Positions 58,951 to 64,000 of a DNA stretch of 64,000 nt are shown one piece after another. Position 1 is the first letter of the stretch. Every line of letters begins with the position of its first letter. The DNA comes from Marinococcus luteus_A (lineage in GTDB: Bacteria; Bacillota; Bacilli; Bacillales; Marinococcaceae). The DNA is taken from assembly GCF_034497705.1 (NCBI RefSeq), contig NZ_JAXRUV010000008.1, forward strand, positions 62,001-126,000, in the 5' to 3' direction. The position numbers and the translations under genes are program-made. The notes beneath the pieces were generated by a model. That model was not told where the DNA came from, made no database searches, and saw only the letters and a program-made list of their open reading frames with translations.

Positions 58951-59802
58951 CACCTTTTTTCTTGCGACGGCTTTGCGCATTTTGGCCACGGCTTCCTGTG
59001 CCTGGTCTTTCTTTTTGATGCAGTAATTTACATACAGGCCGTCGAGGAGCGAGAGCTCGGCAAGTCTGGAGGCGAGCGCTTCGGAGCGGTATTCGGTTTC
59101 GCGGGAAATGGTCTGCAGTGTCAGGTCGGCTTTCTGGCTGATCGGCGTTTTGGCATAGCTTGTAATCGCGATAATGCGTGCGCCCTGTTCTTTGGCCACA
59201 TCCATCGCTTCGAGGACGTCTTCATTAGCCCCCGAGTGTGAAATTACAATTGCCACGTCGTCTGGCTTCAGCTGGGAGGCGGCCATTACCTGCCAGTGGG
59301 CATCGGTATAGGCATGGCTCGGAAGTCCGGTGCGCATAAACTTGTGCTGGCCGTCCTGCGCAGTGACGCCGGAGCCGCCGCTTCCATAAAAATGGAGCTC
59401 TGATGCTTCAAGCAGGTACTGGACCGCCTGGCGGACGGTATTTTCATCAAGCACCTCCTGGGTGTAGGTGAGCGCATTTTTATTACTTTGAAATACCTTG
59501 GACATAATTTCTGCTTCGGTGTCGCTTTCCTGGATCGTTTCATGAATGTCTTCGATCGGTTCGATAATGTCAGAAGCGAGCGCGATTTTCATCGCCTGGT
59601 AGCCTTTAAAGCCGAGACGCTTGCAGAAACGGAACACGGTGGCATCTGCCAGCGAAAGCTGATCGGCTACCTGATTGATGGTGGAATGGACGATGGTTTC
59701 GGGATTTTGCAGCATATAGTCGGCGATTTGCTTTTCTTTATCACTAAAACTGTTGTACAGCGACTGGATCCGCTGACGGACGTGAGTCGTTTCGGTAGCC
59801 AT
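58948..59802 (-). CDS. MurR/RpiR family regulator of the gluconate operon
   Basis: The 284-residue regulator has an N-terminal RpiR helix-turn-helix (about 1-77: DKEKQIADYMLQNPETIVHSTINQVADQLSLADATVFRFCKRLGFKGYQAMKIAL) and a SIS sugar-phosphate domain (about 120-260: LHFYGSGGSGVTAQDGQHKFMRTG, AIVISHSGANEDVLEAMDVAKEQGARIIAITSYAKTPIS). It is divergent from gntK-gntP-gnd, and sites flanking the gntK promoter look like dimer operators. It probably responds to 6-phosphogluconate or a related ligand. The start at 59802 follows GGAGGGG. Confidence 0.88.
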   Translation of the reverse strand: MATETTHVRQRIQSLYNSFSDKEKQIADYMLQNPETIVHSTINQVADQLSLADATVFRFCKRLGFKGYQAMKIALASDIIEPIEDIHETIQESDTEAEIMSKVFQSNKNALTYTQEVLDENTVRQAVQYLLEASELHFYGSGGSGVTAQDGQHKFMRTGLPSHAYTDAHWQVMAASQLKPDDVAIVISHSGANEDVLEAMDVAKEQGARIIAITSYAKTPISQKADLTLQTISRETEYRSEALASRLAELSLLDGLYVNYCIKKKDQAQEAVAKMRKAVARKKV

Positions 59803-59875
59803 GAGCACCCCTCCGGAGAAAAAAGTCTTACCTTCATCATAAAGGAATAAATTTCACTTAGCTATTAAAATGTAC

Positions 59876-59888
59876 GAAAAAAAATTTC
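59876..59888. promoter_or_regulatory. Candidate RpiR operator 1
   Basis: GAAAAAAAATTTC is a near-palindrome just upstream of the gntK -35 box; a similar element lies on the other side at 59936. Confidence 0.35.
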
Positions 59889-59897
59889 TTAAAACGC

Positions 59898-59925
59898 TTG
59901 CATAGAATTTTATTTCACGTATAAT
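59898..59925 (+). promoter_or_regulatory. Sigma-A promoter of the gluconate operon
   Basis: TTGCAT (59898-59903), 16 bases, and a perfect TATAAT (59920-59925), about 64 bases before the gntK start. Confidence 0.7.
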
Positions 59926-59935
59926 AACGAATTGA

Positions 59936-59948
59936 GAAAAATATTTTC
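59936..59948. promoter_or_regulatory. Candidate RpiR operator 2
   Basis: GAAAAATATTTTC is a near-perfect palindrome over the likely transcription start, similar to the element at 59876. Confidence 0.4.
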
Positions 59949-59954
59949 ATCAAT

Positions 59955-59968
59955 TGAAAGCGTTAGCG
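59955..59968. promoter_or_regulatory. cre-like site in the gntK leader
   Basis: TGAAAGCGTTAGCG matches 12 of 14 positions of the catabolite-responsive element consensus. Its place downstream of the promoter suits roadblock repression by CcpA. Confidence 0.45.
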
Positions 59969-59988
59969 AAAGCGAGGGAGTAAATGGT

Positions 59989-61566
59989 ATGGCTGAATCA
60001 CTTACAGCCGGCGTGGACATAGGCACAACGAGCACAAAAACGCTGGCATACGATACAGACGGAAATATCTGGGCGGAACGGGAGCTTGAATATCCAATTT
60101 ATTCTCCGGACCCGGCCTGGAAGGAGCAGGACCCTTACGAAATTCTTCGCGCCGTCGAACAGACGCTGAGAAACGTCGTCGAAGACGTTGCGAAAGAAGG
60201 AAAACATATTGGCACGATCGGCTTTAGTGCAGCTATGCACAGCATACTCGCTGTAGATGAAAACGGCGAGCCGCTCACACAGGCACTCACCTGGGCGGAT
60301 CAGCGGTCGGTGCACGAAACCGAAAAAGTAAAAGCCGAAAACGGGCAGGATATTTTTGAACGGACCGGCACGCCGATCCATCCAATGGCGCCGCTGACTA
60401 AAGTAATGTGGTTCCAGAAGCACCGGGAAGAAATTGCCGCAAAGGCAGCGAAATGGATTTCGGTGAAGGAATTTCTTTTTCATAAATGGTTCGGGGAATA
60501 CATCGTTGATTACTCCATCGCCTCCGCTTCAGGCCTATTCAATATTCATAAAAAGCAGTGGGACGACAGAGCGCTGACCCTTGCCGGTATTACGGAAAAT
60601 CATTTGTCCAGACCAGTGAGCACGACTTACAAGCGCAGTGACTTGAACAAAGATGTTTGTAAGCGGCTGCATCTACAGGAAACGACAACAGTTGTCATTG
60701 GGGCAAGCGACGGAGTACTTGCAAATGTCGGATCCGGGGCGCTTGAAGAAGGTGTGGTTGCCTGCTCGATCGGTACAAGTGGAGCGATACGAACCGTCAT
60801 CGACCGGCCGTACACGGATCCGAAGGGACGAATATTCTGCTACGCGCTGACCGATGACCTGTGGGTGATCGGTGGTCCGATCAACAACGGCGGGATAGCG
60901 CTTCGCTGGATGCGTGACAAAATCATGCCGGATCTGAAGGAAGAGTGCCGGAAAAACGGTAAAGATTCTTACGACGTGATGACGGAGATGGCAGAAAGCG
61001 TGATGCCGGGTTCCGACGGTCTGCTGTTTCTGCCGTATATGACGGGCGAACGCGCTCCGTTCTGGAACAGCGACACGAAGGGCGTATTTTTCGGCCTGAC
61101 GCTGCACCACGGTCGTGAACAGATGGTCCGGAGCGTTATGGAAGGCGTCATGATGCAGATGTATGCCGTAGTTGTGGCGTTGATTGAAGCCGGCATTAAC
61201 ATTAAAGAATTCCGTGCCAATGGCGGCTTTGCCCGTTCAGAGCTGTGGAAGCAGATGATGGCCGACATATTCGAAAGCGACATTGTCGTTCCGGACAGCC
61301 ACCAGAGCGCCTGCTTCGGCGCAGCGTGGCTCGCCATGACAGCCACCGGGCAAAAGGACAGTCTGGATACGATTCACGAACTGATTCCGATCGAAACACG
61401 GCAGTCCCCAATTATGGAAAACGTGACAGCGTATCGGGATCTGAAGCCGATTTTCCTTCGGCTTGCACGCAATCTTCAATCTGAATTTTCCGCGATTGCC
61501 GACGTGCAGCGTGCACACGCAGAAGGCAATCGCACACTATCAACTGAAAAAGGAGAGATACTATGA
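59989..61566 (+). CDS. gntK: Gluconokinase (FGGY family)
   Basis: The 525-residue FGGY kinase phosphorylates D-gluconate to 6-phosphogluconate. It has the ATP loop GVDIGTTSTKTLAYD, GFSAAMHSILAVDENGEPLT and TWADQRS for substrate, the ASDGVLANVGSGALEEG and SIGTSGAIRTV segments, GERAPFWN and ANGGFARSELWKQMMADIF. The ATG at 59989 follows GAGGGAG; an earlier in-frame start near 59932 is rejected because it overlaps the promoter region. It overlaps gntP by 4 bases. Confidence 0.95.
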   Translation: MAESLTAGVDIGTTSTKTLAYDTDGNIWAERELEYPIYSPDPAWKEQDPYEILRAVEQTLRNVVEDVAKEGKHIGTIGFSAAMHSILAVDENGEPLTQALTWADQRSVHETEKVKAENGQDIFERTGTPIHPMAPLTKVMWFQKHREEIAAKAAKWISVKEFLFHKWFGEYIVDYSIASASGLFNIHKKQWDDRALTLAGITENHLSRPVSTTYKRSDLNKDVCKRLHLQETTTVVIGASDGVLANVGSGALEEGVVACSIGTSGAIRTVIDRPYTDPKGRIFCYALTDDLWVIGGPINNGGIALRWMRDKIMPDLKEECRKNGKDSYDVMTEMAESVMPGSDGLLFLPYMTGERAPFWNSDTKGVFFGLTLHHGREQMVRSVMEGVMMQMYAVVVALIEAGINIKEFRANGGFARSELWKQMMADIFESDIVVPDSHQSACFGAAWLAMTATGQKDSLDTIHELIPIETRQSPIMENVTAYRDLKPIFLRLARNLQSEFSAIADVQRAHAEGNRTLSTEKGEIL

Positions 61567-62915
61567 CGACTTCAGCACCGTGGCTCATTATTGTAGCTGC
61601 TTTAGCAATTGTTGCACTGTTATTTTTAGTTATGAGGACCAAGCTGCAAGCTTTCATCGCTTTGCTTGTTGTCAGCTTTCTCGTCGGCCTGGCTGTGGGC
61701 ATGCCGCCAAGTGAAATTATAACAACCATCGAAGAAGGGATGGGCGGCATCCTCGGGTTTATCGCCGTCGTTATCGGCCTTGGGGCCATGTTTGGGGAAA
61801 TGCTTCGTGTGTCCGGGGGTGCAGAGCGCCTCGCCCTGACACTCGTTGATAAATTTGGAGAAAAAAACGTCAGCTGGGCACTTGCACTTACAGGTTTTAT
61901 CGTTTCAATTCCCGTCTTTCTGGACGTAGCACTTGTAATATTAGTGCCAATTGTGTACAGTCTGGTCCGTAAAACGAAAAAATCACTCGTGTACTACGGT
62001 ATCCCGCTAGTAGCTGGTCTTGCCGTTACACACAGCTTTATTCCGCCGACGCCGGGGCCGATTTCGGTTGCTTCGATCATCGGCGCTGACCTCGGCTGGG
62101 TCATTCTGTTTGGTACGCTTGCCGGCCTTCCTGCAGTAGCAATTGCCGGCCCGATGTTCGGAAAATACATGGCGAAAAAAATCGACGTTGGTGTTCCGGA
62201 ATACATGATGGAGCAGATGAGAAACGTTGAGTATGACCGCGAGCTGCCAAGCTTTCGCAGCGTTCTCGCCATTATTCTGCTTCCGCTCGTGTTAATTCTG
62301 CTTAACACAGGATCCGGGGTTTTCCTCGCAGAAGATAGCACAGCATATGAAATCCTTTCCTTTATTGGGGATCCTTTCTTCGCTCTTACTGTGTCGGCGC
62401 TTTTAACCTTTTATGTATTCGGTACCCGCCGTGGCTATTCGAAGGAAGAAGTGCAGCAAATTACAACGAAAGCACTCGAACCTGCTGGGATTATTATTCT
62501 CGTTACCGGTGCCGGTGGTGTGTTCGGTGAAATGCTGATCCAGTCCGGCGTCGGCGATGTACTCGCAAACGCAATGGAAAATGCGAACATGCCGATCCTT
62601 CTCTTCGCCTTCATTACAGCGATTCTTGTCCGTATCGCCCAGGGCTCTGCGACCGTGGCCATGGTAACAGCTGCCGGCCTTGTAGCGCCGCTGCTTGAGA
62701 CATACGATGTAAGTGAGCCAATGCTCGGTCTGATTGTTATTACAATTGCTTCCGGTGCCACAGCCTTTTCCCACGTGAACGACTCCGGGTTCTGGCTGGT
62801 CAGCAGGTACTTCGGCCTGAACGAAAAACAAACGCTGCAGACATGGACCGTGATGGAAACAATTATCGGTTTTGTCGGTTTTGGTGTGGCCCTGATTTTA
62901 AGTATCTTCGTATAA
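61563..62915 (+). CDS. gntP: Gluconate:H+ symporter GntP family permease
   Basis: The 450-residue transporter has about 12-14 helices with GntP signatures GLGAMFGEMLRVSGGAERLA, SIPVFLDVALVILVPIVYSL, HSFIPPTPGPISVASIIGADLGW and TIASGATAFSHVNDSGFWLVSRYFG. It brings gluconate into the cell for GntK. The ATG overlaps the end of gntK (ATGA), and gnd follows after 22 bases. Confidence 0.95.
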   Translation: MTTSAPWLIIVAALAIVALLFLVMRTKLQAFIALLVVSFLVGLAVGMPPSEIITTIEEGMGGILGFIAVVIGLGAMFGEMLRVSGGAERLALTLVDKFGEKNVSWALALTGFIVSIPVFLDVALVILVPIVYSLVRKTKKSLVYYGIPLVAGLAVTHSFIPPTPGPISVASIIGADLGWVILFGTLAGLPAVAIAGPMFGKYMAKKIDVGVPEYMMEQMRNVEYDRELPSFRSVLAIILLPLVLILLNTGSGVFLAEDSTAYEILSFIGDPFFALTVSALLTFYVFGTRRGYSKEEVQQITTKALEPAGIIILVTGAGGVFGEMLIQSGVGDVLANAMENANMPILLFAFITAILVRIAQGSATVAMVTAAGLVAPLLETYDVSEPMLGLIVITIASGATAFSHVNDSGFWLVSRYFGLNEKQTLQTWTVMETIIGFVGFGVALILSIFV

Positions 62916-62937
62916 ATAGAAAAGAGGAGTGGAGAAC

Positions 62938-63837
62938 ATGAAAGCAGGAATTATTGGGTTAGGAAAAATGGGGTATAATATCGGCCTGCAGATGCTTGAT
63001 AAAAATCACGACGTTGTTGCCTATGACCTGTCCGAAGAATTTCGCGAAAGCTTTAAGGGTGACGGCGGCAGCACAGCCGCTTCCCTGCAGGAGCTGGTGG
63101 ATCAGCTTCCGAAGCCGCGCATCATCTGGGTGATGGTGCCGGCCGGGGATGCGACCGATCAGGTGCTTACCGAAACGGCATCGTACCTTGACGAAGGTGA
63201 CATTTTGATCGATGCTGGCAACTCCCATTACAAGCGGACGCTGGCTCATTATGAAGCACTTGAAGCAAGAGGCGTTCACTTTTTCGACGTCGGTACAAGC
63301 GGGGGGATTTCCGGTGCCAGAAACGGCGCCTGCCTGATGATCGGCGGACGCAAGGACATTTTCCCGGTACTCGAGCCGCTGATGGAAGACCTGTCGGTGG
63401 AAAACGGCTATCACTACACCGGGGAAGGCGGCAGCGCCCACTATTTGAAAATGGTGCATAACGGTATCGAGTACGGCATGATGGCCGCGATGGGAGAAGG
63501 GTTTGAACTGCTTGAAAAAGGACCGTTTGACTATGATTACGAGCAGGTTGCCCGCGTCTGGAACAACGGCTCGGTCATCCGCGGCTGGCTAATGGAGCTG
63601 ATGGAGGAAGCCTTCCGCGGTGATGCGAGACTCGACGAGATCCGCGGCGTGATGCATTCCTCCGGCGAAGGTAAGTGGAGCGTGGAGTCCGCGCTCGAGT
63701 ACGAGGCAACAACTCCGGTCATTGCGCTCTCGCTTATGATGCGCTACCGTTCGCAGGAGAACGACACCTTTAATGGAAAAGTGGTTGCTGCCCTCCGTAA
63801 AGGGTTCGGCGGCCATGCCGTAGAAAAAAGTGAATAG
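62938..63837 (+). CDS. gnd: Decarboxylating 6-phosphogluconate dehydrogenase (short GntZ/YqeC-type)
   Basis: The 299-residue enzyme converts 6-phosphogluconate to ribulose-5-phosphate and CO2. It shows the Rossmann start AGIIGLGKMGYNIGLQM, IDAGNSHYKRT, FFDVGTSGGISGARNGACLMIGG and the catalytic KMVHNGIEYGMM. The length of about 300, against about 470 for the classical form, marks the short, usually NAD-preferring class. The ATG at 62938 follows AGAGGAG; the GTG nine bases earlier overlaps that site. Confidence 0.94.
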   Translation: MKAGIIGLGKMGYNIGLQMLDKNHDVVAYDLSEEFRESFKGDGGSTAASLQELVDQLPKPRIIWVMVPAGDATDQVLTETASYLDEGDILIDAGNSHYKRTLAHYEALEARGVHFFDVGTSGGISGARNGACLMIGGRKDIFPVLEPLMEDLSVENGYHYTGEGGSAHYLKMVHNGIEYGMMAAMGEGFELLEKGPFDYDYEQVARVWNNGSVIRGWLMELMEEAFRGDARLDEIRGVMHSSGEGKWSVESALEYEATTPVIALSLMMRYRSQENDTFNGKVVAALRKGFGGHAVEKSE

Positions 63838-63847
63838 CAATTTCCCA

Positions 63848-63877
63848 GAGGCCCGGATGGTATCCGGGTCTTTTTTC
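63848..63877 (+). terminator. Terminator of the gluconate operon
   Basis: GGCCCGGAT / ATCCGGGTC around GGT, followed by TTTTTT, 13 bases after gnd. Confidence 0.9.
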
Positions 63878-63905
63878 ATATTTTAGAAAAACTACGGCAA
63901 ATGCT

Positions 63906-63932
63906 TCAACTGCCTTAAAGTATTTCCGATAG
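63906..63932 (+). promoter_or_regulatory. SigD-like promoter before fliD
   Basis: TCAA (63906-63909), exactly 15 bases, then TCCGATAG (63925-63932): 3 of 4 and 6 of 8 matches to the SigD boxes. It lies 41 bases before the fliD start. Confidence 0.5.
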
Positions 63933-63973
63933 TAACAGTAACGAAGAAAACGGCAGAAGGGAGCCTATCATTC

Positions 63974-64000
63974 ATGCGAGTATCCGGGTTTGCTTCAGGA
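63974..64000 (+). CDS. fliD: Flagellar cap protein FliD (hook-associated protein 2), first 9 codons only
   Basis: The window ends nine codons into an ORF that reads MRVSGFASG, the conserved start of Bacillaceae FliD, where the next residues are normally MDID. GAAGGGAG lies about 10 bases before the ATG and a SigD-like promoter is just upstream. The short visible length limits certainty, but flaG at 42.4 kb and flagellin genes in the same orientation support the assignment. Confidence 0.65.

Noticed and set aside
58498..59241. 247-residue plus-strand ORF after the SRAP gene
   Set aside because: It crosses the terminator and the repeat and runs antisense into the RpiR gene; there is no ribosome site.

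Overview
The window reads as chromosomal DNA of a haloalkaliphilic, motile, naturally competent member of the Bacillaceae (Alkalicoccus / Salisediminibacterium-like; this placement is inferred from gene content, not from a search). Supporting signs are a degS-degU-degV-comFA-comFC-yvyF-flgM-flgN-flgK-flgL-fliW-csrA-flagellin gene order very like Bacillus subtilis, a comK homologue, AGGAGG-type ribosome sites with many TTG/GTG starts, strongly acidic exported proteins, and a glycine-betaine OpuA system under a GbsR-type regulator. No rRNA, tRNA or CRISPR array was seen.

Layout. 0-8.3 kb: an incomplete MetE-like methyltransferase gene, small membrane proteins, a hemolysin-III protein, a zinc-type alcohol dehydrogenase, a frameshifted sodium:solute symporter, an MFS exporter, a luciferase-like oxidoreductase and a possible CotS-like coat protein. 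8.3-12.2 kb: gbsR-type regulator divergent from opuAA-opuAB-opuAC. 12.4-16.3 kb: ferredoxin, SLC13 permease, VanZ-like protein, ssbB and a degenerate RAYT-type transposase. 16.6-24.5 kb: cell-envelope genes (galU, an S-layer assembly protein SlaP, a CAP-domain protein, ribokinase, UDP-glucose dehydrogenase, an LCP ligase with a 15-residue repeat tail) and yvyE. 24.7-34.6 kb: the deg/comF/late-flagellar block ending in fliW-csrA.

34.9-42.8 kb: a DegU-like regulator with a degenerate receiver, a modular non-coding repeat, comK, two flagellin genes each with a textbook SigD promoter and a CsrA-type hairpin in the leader, an unknown membrane-anchored protein with a nuclease-like motif, a small helical protein, a YjfB-type protein and flaG. 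The next flagellar gene, fliD, starts only at 63.97 kb, at the very end of the window. The 21 kb between flaG and fliD is metabolic: acetoin reductase, an IclR-regulated D-galactonate operon (dgoA-dgoK-dgoD), small membrane proteins, an amino-acid racemase, a Fur-controlled siderophore ABC transporter preceded by a His-rich 21-residue ORF, a diguanylate cyclase, an acetyltransferase, an SRAP/HMCES protein, a second copy of the modular repeat, and an RpiR-regulated gluconate operon (gntK-gntP-gnd).

How it fits together. The DegS/DegU phosphorelay, ComK, ComFA/ComFC and SsbB link motility and competence decisions; FlgM, FliW, CsrA and the flagellin leaders form the assembly checkpoint; OpuA and its regulator serve osmotic adjustment; the galactonate and gluconate operons feed sugar acids into KDPG-type cleavage and the pentose phosphate pathway. 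The most unusual items are the modular repeat, the membrane protein at 39.9-41.6 kb, the His-rich leader ORF under a Fur-like box, and the splitting of the flaG-fliD cluster.
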